Part shown: positions 1-7,450 of the stretch, in pieces
Layout: each line of letters begins with the position of its first letter
Position numbering within the stretch: position 1 is the first letter of the stretch
NCBI GenBank assembly: GCA_023423285.1
Contig: JAFAFV010000043.1
Location: 1 to 26,019, forward strand
DNA length: 26,019 nucleotides
Direction of reading: 5' to 3'
DNA from: Bacteroidota bacterium
GTDB lineage: Bacteria > Bacteroidota > Bacteroidia > Chitinophagales > Chitinophagaceae
Program-made: the position numbers and the translations under genes
The notes under the pieces: generated by a model
Told to the model about the DNA's origin: nothing
What the model saw: only the letters and a program-made list of their open reading frames with translations
The model's database searches: none

Positions 1-88
1 AAGTAATTGCGACGCAACCAGGATGCCATAAATTTTTCTGTTTGGCATAAAAGTAAACAATTTACTGCCGCCGCTAATACAATCGAAA

Positions 89-119
89 TTGGTTTGAAGT
101 TATTTTTTAATTAGGTTTG
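89..119 (+). promoter_or_regulatory. Candidate Bacteroidota promoter for the SDR gene
   Basis: TTG at 89-91, a 20-base spacer, then TAGGTTTG at 112-119, which matches the Bacteroidota -33/-7 pattern (TTG and TAnnTTTG). The -7 box ends only 8 bases before the start codon, so the transcript would have little or no leader. This is pattern matching only. Confidence 0.35.
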
Positions 120-127
120 TTTAAATT

Positions 128-937
128 ATGCATCAATATTTTAAGGATAAAGTAGCCGTGGTTACCGGCGGCACCGATGGCATTGGAAAAGCGCTTGTAA
201 CGAGGCTTTTAACGCTTGGCGCTAAAGTGGCCACCTGCGGGCGCAACCACGACAGGTTGTACGAACTGCAGGCTACACACCCTTCTTTGCCGTTGCATAC
301 ACTGGTGGCAGATGTGAGCAGCGAACATGAATGTAAAAGATTTATTGACTCTACCGTGCAGGTTTTTGGCGGCATTGATATTTTGATCAACAACGCGGGC
401 ATTAGCATGCGCGGGTTGTTTAAAGAGCTGGACGTGAAAGTGATTCGCCGCGTGATGGACATAAATTTTTTTGGAGCGGTGTATTGCACCCGCTTTGCTA
501 TTCCTCATATCATTCAGCGCAGCGGAACGGTGGTGGGTGTATCATCTATTGCCGGTTATAGGGGGCTGCCTGGCCGCACGGGTTACAGTGCCAGCAAATT
601 TGCCCTGCAGGGATTTTTAGAAGCGCTGCGCGTGGAACTGATGGATGACAATGTGCACGTGATGTGGGTATGCCCCGGCTTTACAACATCGGGCATACGC
701 GAGAGGGCGCTTGATGATAAGGGCGAAACGCAGGAAAAAAACCCGATGGACGAAGGAAAACTCATGCCGGCTGATGAATGTGCTGAACATTTACTGAAAG
801 CCATCAAAGAAAAAAAGAGAACGCTGGTACTCACCCTTCAGGGAAAAGAAACCGTGTGGCTGAACAAGATGGCCCCGGGGCTGGCAGATAAACTGGTACA
901 CAAGTTTTACTTCAAAAACAAGCAATTGGTAAAATAG
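128..937 (+). CDS. SDR family NAD(P)-dependent oxidoreductase
   Basis: Classical short-chain dehydrogenase/reductase of 269 residues, the usual family length. The N-terminal Rossmann dinucleotide motif TGGTDGIG is at residues 13-20, NNAG at 88-91, the catalytic Ser in GVSS at 139/140, and the catalytic pair Tyr153/Lys157 in YSASK. No signal peptide is seen, so it should be cytoplasmic. The C-terminal third (about 190-269) is the variable substrate-binding part and does not reveal the substrate. Homologues of this shape reduce or oxidise carbonyl or hydroxyl groups on lipids or small molecules. The SAM hydroxide adenosyltransferase gene follows after 45 bases on the same strand, so the two may be co-transcribed. 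A TAGGTTTG box ends 8 bases before the ATG. The family call is firm; the reaction is unknown. Confidence 0.93.
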   Translation: MHQYFKDKVAVVTGGTDGIGKALVTRLLTLGAKVATCGRNHDRLYELQATHPSLPLHTLVADVSSEHECKRFIDSTVQVFGGIDILINNAGISMRGLFKELDVKVIRRVMDINFFGAVYCTRFAIPHIIQRSGTVVGVSSIAGYRGLPGRTGYSASKFALQGFLEALRVELMDDNVHVMWVCPGFTTSGIRERALDDKGETQEKNPMDEGKLMPADECAEHLLKAIKEKKRTLVLTLQGKETVWLNKMAPGLADKLVHKFYFKNKQLVK

Positions 938-982
938 GCAGGCTTTTTTACTTTGCAGGAATTGATTTTTAGCTAAAGCAGG

Positions 983-1813
983 ATGAACTTTATTACACTT
1001 ACATCAGACATTGGGAACACCGATTATTTGGTTGGCGCCATTAAAGCCCAGTTGCTGCAAGTGAACCGTGACCTGCATTTGGTAGATATTTCACACAACA
1101 TCTCTCCTTTCAATCTCTTCCAGGCATCATACGTTTGCCGTGGCGCTTTTAAAAATTTTCCTGAATTTACATTTCACCTTATATTGGTAAACCTTTTTGA
1201 CCGCAAACCCAAAAACCTACTGCTGGTGTTTCATAAAAACCAGTACATCATGTGTGCAGACAATGGCTTGCTGAATATGATACTGGAAGAAAAGCCTGAG
1301 ATGGTGATGGGCATACCTCTGGATAAAAACGCCGGTAAAAGCACATTGTATATTACCAGCCTGATGGCCGATACGATTAAAAGAATTTTGGACGGCGAAC
1401 CCATACAATCCATCGGCACGCCCGACGTGAGTTTCAGGGAAAAAAATCCTTTGCAGCCCATTGAAAACACCGATATCATCGAAGGGCAGATCATCTTTAT
1501 TGACAATTTTGAAAACGTGGTGGTGAACATCACCCGCAAACAATTTGAAGAATACCGCAAGGGCCGAAGTTTTAAGATTCATTTTTTACGCGATGAGATT
1601 ATTGACCGGATCAGTGAATCTTACGCCGATGTGCAGGAAGGTGAAAAGCTGGCTTACTTTAACAGTGCCGACTATCTTGAAATTGCCATCAACAAAGGCA
1701 ATGCCGCGGGGCTTTTCGGGTTGAAAGGTTTTTCTGAAAAGGCAGGGCGCTCGGCTGCCATCAAGCAAAATCAGTTAATGTATCAAACCGTAAAAGTTCA
1801 TTTTGATTCATGA
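983..1813 (+). CDS. SAM hydroxide adenosyltransferase family protein (DUF62)
   Basis: A 276-residue homologue of the SAM hydroxide adenosyltransferase / SAM-dependent chlorinase-fluorinase family. Characterised non-halogenating members split S-adenosylmethionine with water to adenosine and methionine. Visible family marks are the N-terminal TSDIG (residues 8-12), DISH (35-38), ADNG (92-95) and a C-terminal-domain segment FIDNFENVVVNI near residue 170. At residue 70, where I recall many relatives having Asp (a VD step before the second strand), this protein has Asn (LVN), so activity may be altered. No signal peptide is seen. It lies 45 bases after the SDR gene and converges with the SET-domain gene, leaving 10 bases between stop codons. 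The family call is strong; catalytic competence is uncertain. Confidence 0.87.
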   Translation: MNFITLTSDIGNTDYLVGAIKAQLLQVNRDLHLVDISHNISPFNLFQASYVCRGAFKNFPEFTFHLILVNLFDRKPKNLLLVFHKNQYIMCADNGLLNMILEEKPEMVMGIPLDKNAGKSTLYITSLMADTIKRILDGEPIQSIGTPDVSFREKNPLQPIENTDIIEGQIIFIDNFENVVVNITRKQFEEYRKGRSFKIHFLRDEIIDRISESYADVQEGEKLAYFNSADYLEIAINKGNAAGLFGLKGFSEKAGRSAAIKQNQLMYQTVKVHFDS

Positions 1814-1823
1814 CGGCGTTTGT

Positions 1824-2207
1824 TCATTCAGCATCAAACCATATTTTTTTATCATTATTCCAGGTTCCATTGTAATTAATGGTCAGCTCCTCTCCTGCTT
1901 TTATTTTTCTGATGGTTTGTATAGTAATGGTTTTTTCATCATAATCCATATCGTATGTGCAGTTACTGGTGTAAGAGTGGTTGTAAACAGATACCCAGCC
2001 CAGCGCCAGGCAGCATTCCTGCGTACCGTCGCCCCATTCAAAAATATAATCATGCAGCAGGGTTTGGTCAATCAGTTTCCGTTCACCATCGGGCATTACC
2101 ACCACGGGAGCAATTTCAATAACAGAGTCAGCCGTAATATCGGCAGCTGTAAAAACTCCCCGGCCTTTGGTACCGGCTTCTGCAATGTATAAACAAGGCG
2201 CTATCAT
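1824..2207 (-). CDS. Small SET-domain protein
   Basis: A compact SET domain of 127 residues from the start chosen at 2207; an in-frame ATG at 2261 would add 18 residues unlike the family N-terminus. The start MIAPCLYI leads into GRGVF, the usual first SET strand. The conserved NHS motif is at 76-78, followed by NC at 82-83, and GEELTINY at 105-112 matches the family's GEEL-T-x-x-Y signature. Those two motifs form the SAM and lysine pocket and the pseudoknot in SET methyltransferases. There is no pre-SET or post-SET cysteine cluster. Bacterial members probably methylate lysines of proteins, but the target is not known. It converges on the SAM-cleaving-family gene. A TATTTTTG box sits 4 bases ahead of the ATG, supporting this start. 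Confidence 0.8.
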   Translation of the reverse strand: MIAPCLYIAEAGTKGRGVFTAADITADSVIEIAPVVVMPDGERKLIDQTLLHDYIFEWGDGTQECCLALGWVSVYNHSYTSNCTYDMDYDEKTITIQTIRKIKAGEELTINYNGTWNNDKKIWFDAE

Positions 2208-2211
2208 GCAG

Positions 2212-2219
2212 CAAAAATA
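2212..2219 (-). promoter_or_regulatory. -7 box (TATTTTTG) for the SET-domain gene
   Basis: Read on the minus strand this is TATTTTTG, a perfect TAnnTTTG, ending 4 bases before the chosen ATG at 2207. No convincing -33 TTG was found. If used, transcription would begin at or beside the start codon. Confidence 0.33.
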
Positions 2220-2354
2220 ATCAGGATTGTAAGATACAAGGATATGAAATGTCAAAATCATGCTGAGTGATGTTTCGTTGCTTCAGAATCATTATGTTTT
2301 TAGCTAATTCTGTAACAATCATATAGTTCACAAACATCGTTGCACGAATATTCG

Positions 2355-2362
2355 TAGATTTG
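2355..2362 (+). promoter_or_regulatory. -7 box (TAGATTTG) for mgtE
   Basis: A perfect TAnnTTTG ends 4 bases before the mgtE ATG. The nearest upstream TTG (2340-2342) is too close to serve as a normal -33. No Mg2+-sensing riboswitch structure was recognised in the 159-base divergent gap with the SET gene. Confidence 0.33.
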
Positions 2363-2366
2363 ACGC

Positions 2367-3758
2367 ATGGCCGAAGAGGTAGAAGAAATAAGCCTGAAGG
2401 AAACATTTAAAGAATTATTGGCTACCGGTAAGAACAGGGAGATTAGTGATTTTCTTGATGACCAGAATATTGCCGATGTGGTAGACCTTGTTTACGAATT
2501 TCCCGAGCAGGAAAGCCAGATCATTGCCAACATGTCTATCCACAGGGCGATCAATGTATTCAAGCTGCTGGAAGGTGCCAGCCAAAAAAACATCATTCAG
2601 CAACTTCCGCCAAGTGTAACGGCCGCGTTGCTCAATGCATTACCTGCCGATGACCGTACCGACTTTTTTGAAGAACTGCCAGAGGATGCTGTACGCGAAC
2701 TGATCAAATTGCTTGACCCCGAAGAGCGTCGTGTGACGCTTACGCTACTGGGCTACCCCGAGAACAGCATTGGCCGCCTGATGAATCCCGACTATGTGTA
2801 CGTGTATGCCAACAATACCATTGAGGAGGTTTTTCAAACCATAAAAAAATATGGTAAAAACAGCGAGGCCATCAACGTAATTTATGTTATCAATAAAAAT
2901 GGCGAATTGCTTGATGACATCCGCATTGGTGAATTTTTATTGAATGATCCCAAAACAAAAGTTTCGGAACTGATGGATGAGCGCGTGATCTCATTAAGCG
3001 CTTATGACGACCAGGAAAGCGCCGCTGAAGTGTTTAAAATGAACAACCGCGTGGCATTGCCCGTGGTAAGCAACAGCAATAAGCTGCTGGGCATTGTAAC
3101 CATTGATGACGTGCTGTGGGTGGCCAGCGAGGAGTTTAGCGAAGACATGCAGAAAATGGGCGGTACACAGGCTTTTGAAGAGCCTTACTTAGATATTCCT
3201 ATTTTCAGGCTTTTTAAAAAGCGTGTGCCCTGGCTGGTTATATTATTTTTGGGCGAGTTGCTCACGGCATCTGCCATGGCTTATTTTGAAGAAGAAATTG
3301 CACGGGCTGTAGTGCTGGCGCTCTTCATTCCGCTCATCATCAGCAGTGGTGGTAATAGCGGCTCACAGGCATCTACACTTGTAATACAGGCTATGGCAGT
3401 GGGCGAACTCACTATCCGCGACTGGTGGCGCGTACTGCGCCGGGAGATCGCTTCAGGGCTTATGCTCGGTACTGTTTTAGGTATCATCGGCTTTGTGCGC
3501 ATTTATGCCTATCACCTCATCTTTCCAAACCTGTACGGTTCACACTGGGTATTGCTGGGCCTCACCATATCGTTTACATTGCTGGGCATTGTACTTTGGG
3601 GCACTATTGCCGGCAGCATGCTTCCCTTATTGTTAAAGCGCCTGGGCGCTGACCCAGCCGTTAGCTCGGCGCCATTTGTGGCCACACTGGTAGATGTTAC
3701 CGGCATTATTTTATACTTTTCCATAGCATTTGCACTTCTTTCTGGCAGCATGGTGTAA
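2367..3758 (+). CDS. mgtE: Magnesium transporter MgtE
   Basis: 463 residues with the full MgtE plan. The acidic N-terminal helical domain (about 15-130) contains repeats of the ALPADDRTDFFEELP type. A tandem CBS domain pair (about 135-260) follows, then a five-helix membrane domain (about 285-460). The pore signature GGNSGSQ is at 328-334, and Asp443 in the last helix region (LVDVTG) matches the conserved ion-selectivity aspartate. The family forms inner-membrane homodimeric Mg2+ channels gated by Mg2+ binding between the N and CBS domains. Length and motifs are complete, so it should work. The chosen start gives the normal N-domain start and follows a TAGATTTG box. The gene stands alone, divergent from the SET gene. 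Confidence 0.96.
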   Translation: MAEEVEEISLKETFKELLATGKNREISDFLDDQNIADVVDLVYEFPEQESQIIANMSIHRAINVFKLLEGASQKNIIQQLPPSVTAALLNALPADDRTDFFEELPEDAVRELIKLLDPEERRVTLTLLGYPENSIGRLMNPDYVYVYANNTIEEVFQTIKKYGKNSEAINVIYVINKNGELLDDIRIGEFLLNDPKTKVSELMDERVISLSAYDDQESAAEVFKMNNRVALPVVSNSNKLLGIVTIDDVLWVASEEFSEDMQKMGGTQAFEEPYLDIPIFRLFKKRVPWLVILFLGELLTASAMAYFEEEIARAVVLALFIPLIISSGGNSGSQASTLVIQAMAVGELTIRDWWRVLRREIASGLMLGTVLGIIGFVRIYAYHLIFPNLYGSHWVLLGLTISFTLLGIVLWGTIAGSMLPLLLKRLGADPAVSSAPFVATLVDVTGIILYFSIAFALLSGSMV

Positions 3759-3835
3759 TAATCGCAGGCTGCAACTTATTTATCAATTTCATTATTCCAA
3801 TCGCCGTTTCTTACATAGATTGCCCGTGCAATCGG

Positions 3836-3865
3836 TTGCGCAGTTCTTAAAACCCCTTATTTTTG
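3836..3865 (+). promoter_or_regulatory. Candidate promoter for the DUF4954 gene
   Basis: TTG at 3836-3838, a 19-base spacer, then TATTTTTG at 3858-3865: the best complete -33/-7 match in the window. It predicts a leader of roughly 70 bases. The TTG lies in the right arm of a short hairpin (3826-3841, six pairs around a tcgg loop), which has no U-tract and may be coincidental. Confidence 0.5.
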
Positions 3866-3939
3866 CGCCTTACAAAACAAAAGCCTTCGCAAAAAATAAT
3901 GCGCAACTGTAACAAAGCGCTCTATTATAATTACAAACA

Positions 3940-6141
3940 ATGAACAACATACTCAAGCAGCCCATAGAAAACCTGGGCTATCATTTTATACCGGCAGCAT
4001 TTCTGCCTGAAGGGAAAGATGAATATTACCTGAGATTTCAGCAAAACCCCGCCACCGACTACCGGCCGCTCACAAGTCAGGAGCTTACCATACTTGTATC
4101 CAACGGTAACCGGAGCAACAACTGGGATAATGTATTGGTACGAGATGGCATAGATATCAACCTGATCGAAGAATGTACTTTTTTCGGGCTTGTACGAATC
4201 GGCAGGCTGGAACCCTGTTACATGGAATTTAGCGAGCTGCGGGTGCCGGTAGGTATTTACCGCAGCCTTATAGTAAGTTGTGATATTGGCAACAACGTTT
4301 CTATTCAAAACGCGCGTTTTCTAAGCTATTATATTTTGGATGATGAAGTGATCATTGCCAATGTAAATGAAATGTCCACCACCTCGCACGCGAAATTTGG
4401 AAACGGCATTCTGAAAGATGGCGAAAAAGAAGACGTTAGGATCTGGCTGGAACTACGCAACGAGAATGCAGGCAGAAAAGTAATTCCCTTTGACGGCATG
4501 CTTACCAGTGATGCCTGGCTGTGGAGCAAATACCGGGGCGACAAGGCTGTGATGAATGCCTTTAAACAATTCACACATAAAGAATTTGACTCCCTGCGCG
4601 GTTATTACGGTACGGTGGGCACCCGCACTGTCATCAAAAACTGTCATATTATAAAAGATGTAAAAATTGGCAGCGATGCGTATTTGAAAGGCGCCAATAA
4701 GTTAAAGAATCTCACCATCAATTCTTCTGCCGAAGCAAAATCTCAAATTGGCGAAGGCTGCGAAATGGTAAACGGCATAATGGGTTATGGTAGCCGCTCG
4801 TTTTACGGCGTTAAGGCCGTGCGCTTTATTCTAGGTTCCTTTTCGCAGTTAAAATACGGCGCAAGGCTTATCAACTCTTACCTGGGTGAAAACTCCACCA
4901 TTTCCTGCTGCGAAGTGCTGAACTCGCTCATTTTTCCCGCGCATGAGCAGCATCACAACAATTCATTTTTATGCGCGTCGCTTTTATTAGGGCAAAGCAA
5001 TATGGCTGCTGGCGCTACTATTGGTTCTAACCACAACTCCCGTGGCGCTGATGGCGAATTGCAGGCTGGACGCGGTTTTTGGCCGGGACTGTGCGTGAGC
5101 TTAAAACACAACTCAAGGTTTGCCTCATACACCATGATTGCTAAAGGCGATTTTCCTGCAGAGCTGGATTTACCGCTGCCTTTTTCTTTAGTGGCCAATG
5201 AAGTTCATACCAATACGCTGATTGTAATGCCGGCATACTGGCTGATGTATAACATGTATGCGATTCTGCGTAATGAGCGTAAATTTGCTTTGCGTGATAA
5301 GCGCCAGAATAAAGTTCAGCTAATTGAATATAATTTCCTGGCACCGGATACAATTACCGAAATACTCAACGCGCTAACCCTGCTGGAAAAATTTACGGGC
5401 AAAGCCTTCTACCAGCATCACGAAATGGTAGGCAGCGACAATGACCATATACAAAAAGGCAAGTCACTTTTACATACGGAATCATCAGTGATAACACAAT
5501 TGGAAGTGCTGGCGACAGGCTTTGAAAACTCTGACAGAAAAGTTAAGATAGTAAAGGTACAAAAGGCATACAACCTGTATAAAAAAATGGCTGAATATTA
5601 TTGTTATGAACAACTAATCACCTTCATTAGCGCCAACCAAATTTTATCAGCCGAAGCATTACAAAAAGCACTACCACAGCAGTCAGAACGCCACAACTGG
5701 AAAAACATTGGCGGGCAGTTAATACCGGAGCATGATTTAAATGAATTGCTGGATGGCATCAGGAATGGCAGCATTGCATCATGGGCGGAGGTACATGAAT
5801 TTTATAAAATGCAATCTGCCAATTACCCTTATAATAAATTGGTGCATGCGCTAAGCTGCATGTATCATTTGTTAGAGATGTCGCCTGAACAAATAGATCA
5901 ATTTTTTATTAGAAGCATATTATATAAAACCCTTGAAACAAAAGAATGGATCAACCGGAAGGTAATAGAATCAAAGGCAAAAGATTATGATAATCCTTTT
6001 TGCAACATGATGTATGACAACCTACAGGAAATGGAAAGCGTGGTGGGCAGCCTGTATGAAAATAACTTTATAGCTGAGCAGCGCCGTGAACTAGAGAACG
6101 ATCAAATATTGATTCAGCAATTGATTGAAATTTTTACCTAA
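3940..6141 (+). CDS. DUF4954 family protein with hexapeptide-like repeats
   Basis: 733 residues, matching the large Bacteroidota DUF4954 family. Residues about 80-400 show the short isoleucine/valine-rich turns of a left-handed beta-helix, as in hexapeptide-repeat transferases: IEECTFFG, IVSCDIGNNVSIQNARF, VIKNCHIIKDVKIGSDAYLKG, INSYLGENSTISCCEV. A conserved-looking NHNSRGADGE-type segment follows near residue 365. The C-terminal 300 residues are mostly helical with no recognised domain. There is no signal peptide, so it is probably cytoplasmic. The repeats suggest a sugar-nucleotide or acyl transferase-like fold, but no catalytic residue can be assigned and the family has no known function that I can name. 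It has its own promoter-like site and no obvious operon partner. Confidence 0.8.
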   Translation: MNNILKQPIENLGYHFIPAAFLPEGKDEYYLRFQQNPATDYRPLTSQELTILVSNGNRSNNWDNVLVRDGIDINLIEECTFFGLVRIGRLEPCYMEFSELRVPVGIYRSLIVSCDIGNNVSIQNARFLSYYILDDEVIIANVNEMSTTSHAKFGNGILKDGEKEDVRIWLELRNENAGRKVIPFDGMLTSDAWLWSKYRGDKAVMNAFKQFTHKEFDSLRGYYGTVGTRTVIKNCHIIKDVKIGSDAYLKGANKLKNLTINSSAEAKSQIGEGCEMVNGIMGYGSRSFYGVKAVRFILGSFSQLKYGARLINSYLGENSTISCCEVLNSLIFPAHEQHHNNSFLCASLLLGQSNMAAGATIGSNHNSRGADGELQAGRGFWPGLCVSLKHNSRFASYTMIAKGDFPAELDLPLPFSLVANEVHTNTLIVMPAYWLMYNMYAILRNERKFALRDKRQNKVQLIEYNFLAPDTITEILNALTLLEKFTGKAFYQHHEMVGSDNDHIQKGKSLLHTESSVITQLEVLATGFENSDRKVKIVKVQKAYNLYKKMAEYYCYEQLITFISANQILSAEALQKALPQQSERHNWKNIGGQLIPEHDLNELLDGIRNGSIASWAEVHEFYKMQSANYPYNKLVHALSCMYHLLEMSPEQIDQFFIRSILYKTLETKEWINRKVIESKAKDYDNPFCNMMYDNLQEMESVVGSLYENNFIAEQRRELENDQILIQQLIEIFT

Positions 6142-6162
6142 TCAATCAATAAACCAAAAAAA

Positions 6163-6474
6163 TTATTCCTGGTCAAAAGCTTCTTTCCACGCTAAAACGC
6201 CTCCTTCTACATTCACGGTTTTTGCAAAGCCCATGGTGTCTAAGATAGAGCAAGCTGCAGCGCTGCGTTTACCGCTGCGGCAGTGTATAATCACCTCTTC
6301 GTTTTTTAAAGCTTCCAGTTCATCCACATCCATGTTTTGAAATCGGCCCAGCGGTATCAGTTTGCCGCCAATGTTATATTCCTCAAATTCCGCGGGCTCG
6401 CGGCAATCTATCAGGTTAATCTTCTCACCATTTTCTATTCTTTGTTTGAGTTGCTGAACAGTTATTGTTTCCAT
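6163..6474 (-). CDS. Single-domain rhodanese-like protein
   Basis: 103 residues, one rhodanese domain. It shows the early motif LIDCREPAEF (21-30), the active-site loop HCRSGKRS with Cys65 as the sulfur-carrying residue, and the closing GGVLAWKEAF helix. The six-residue loop CRSGKR fits sulfurtransferases rather than the longer phosphatase-like loop. No signal peptide is seen, so it is cytoplasmic. It is the last gene of the leftward cluster, 43 bases after the PASTA gene, and its stop lies 21 bases from that of the converging DUF4954 gene. Sulfur donor and acceptor are unknown. Confidence 0.9.
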   Translation of the reverse strand: METITVQQLKQRIENGEKINLIDCREPAEFEEYNIGGKLIPLGRFQNMDVDELEALKNEEVIIHCRSGKRSAAACSILDTMGFAKTVNVEGGVLAWKEAFDQE

Positions 6475-6517
6475 TGTTTTTGATATAATTGGTTAAAAAA
6501 TTGCAGGGTGTTTTTGT

Positions 6518-7372
6518 TTACCATGTACTATCTGACTGGTTGCTATTGGGGTCACTAATCGGGTCGTTTTCGCTACTGTTAAGGCCCGGCGTATTGATAA
6601 CAGGCTTTTCCACGCTCAGCCAGATATCCAGCACCTGGCCGGGGCGGATGGTACGCAGGTTACCTTCCTCATCAAATCTGTCAGGATTTTGCCTGTAAAT
6701 GTAGGCACTGGCCTGGTCTACCACATCAGCCGCGGGAATAACTGATGCCAGCATAATGCCGTTGCTGTCAAGCAAAGCTTTTGCTTCGGCGTAGGTCATA
6801 CCAATCAGGTTCGGCACAGCAATAACCCTACCGCCAAGCCCATTGCCAATAATTAGGCTGATTGCGCTGCCTTGCCGTACTTTGGCGCCGGGTTGTATGG
6901 TCACGCCATTATACAATTGTTCCAGTACAGAGTTTTTAGCAAAGTCTGGTCTGAAGGTGGTATCTCCTAATTTCAAATGAGCATTGACCAGCACCATTTC
7001 TGCATTGCGAAGGCTGTAGCCCACCACGTTAGGCACTTCTACCAAAGGCGGCACCCCGCGGTTGATGGTAATATAAACTGTGCGGCTTGATTTCACCACT
7101 TCATATTCATCCGGCACCTGGCGCACTACCTGAAATGGCTTTAAAGAATCAATGTACACACTGTCCTGTATTTCCAGGGCAAAGCCTACTTTATCCAGGA
7201 TCCGCTGCGATTCTTCAAGCGTTTTTCCTAATAGCGGCGGAACCGTTTTAGCATCGTTGTGGTTGGTAAACCATCCCAGCATGGAAATAATGCCTACAAA
7301 AATGCCGAGCGCCAAAATTATGCCCACCAATATGTTCACCCAAAGGGGCCTGTTGGTTATAAACTTAAACAT
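6518..7372 (-). CDS. Membrane-anchored PASTA-domain protein
   Basis: 284 residues. A short cytoplasmic start is followed by one membrane helix (about 12-33) and then three PASTA repeats outside: about 42-106, 110-176 and 184-257. Each has the family pattern VP.L.G....A...L followed by a Q-P-x-x-G-type turn. A polar, Ser/Asn/Asp-rich tail ends the protein. PASTA repeats in kinases and penicillin-binding proteins bind peptidoglycan fragments. Here there is no kinase or transpeptidase domain, so the protein is probably an adaptor or sensor at the cell wall. It lies 78 bases downstream of ddl on the same strand, a pairing I recall from Bacteroidota genomes and consistent with a wall role. Confidence 0.9.
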   Translation of the reverse strand: MFKFITNRPLWVNILVGIILALGIFVGIISMLGWFTNHNDAKTVPPLLGKTLEESQRILDKVGFALEIQDSVYIDSLKPFQVVRQVPDEYEVVKSSRTVYITINRGVPPLVEVPNVVGYSLRNAEMVLVNAHLKLGDTTFRPDFAKNSVLEQLYNGVTIQPGAKVRQGSAISLIIGNGLGGRVIAVPNLIGMTYAEAKALLDSNGIMLASVIPAADVVDQASAYIYRQNPDRFDEEGNLRTIRPGQVLDIWLSVEKPVINTPGLNSSENDPISDPNSNQSDSTW

Positions 7373-7450
7373 CTTCTCATTTTAACATCGTAAATATACA
7401 TTAATCGCTTTTTTGTTCAAATACGCCGCGAATGCCGGGTTCCAAATTTC

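Noticed and set aside
1..29. A minus-strand ATG at 29 opening a frame (MASWLRRNY) that runs off the left edge
   Set aside because: Only about nine codons are visible and no clear -7 box precedes it. It could be a divergent gene, but nothing here supports the call.
2208..2261. An 18-residue N-terminal extension of the SET-domain protein from the ATG at 2261
   Set aside because: The extra residues do not resemble the family start, and a -7 box lies inside the extension just before the ATG at 2207.
2208..2366. A possible Mg2+ riboswitch upstream of mgtE
   Set aside because: The gap is only 159 bases and divergent, the -7 box lies next to the mgtE ATG, and I could not find the helices of a known Mg2+ riboswitch.
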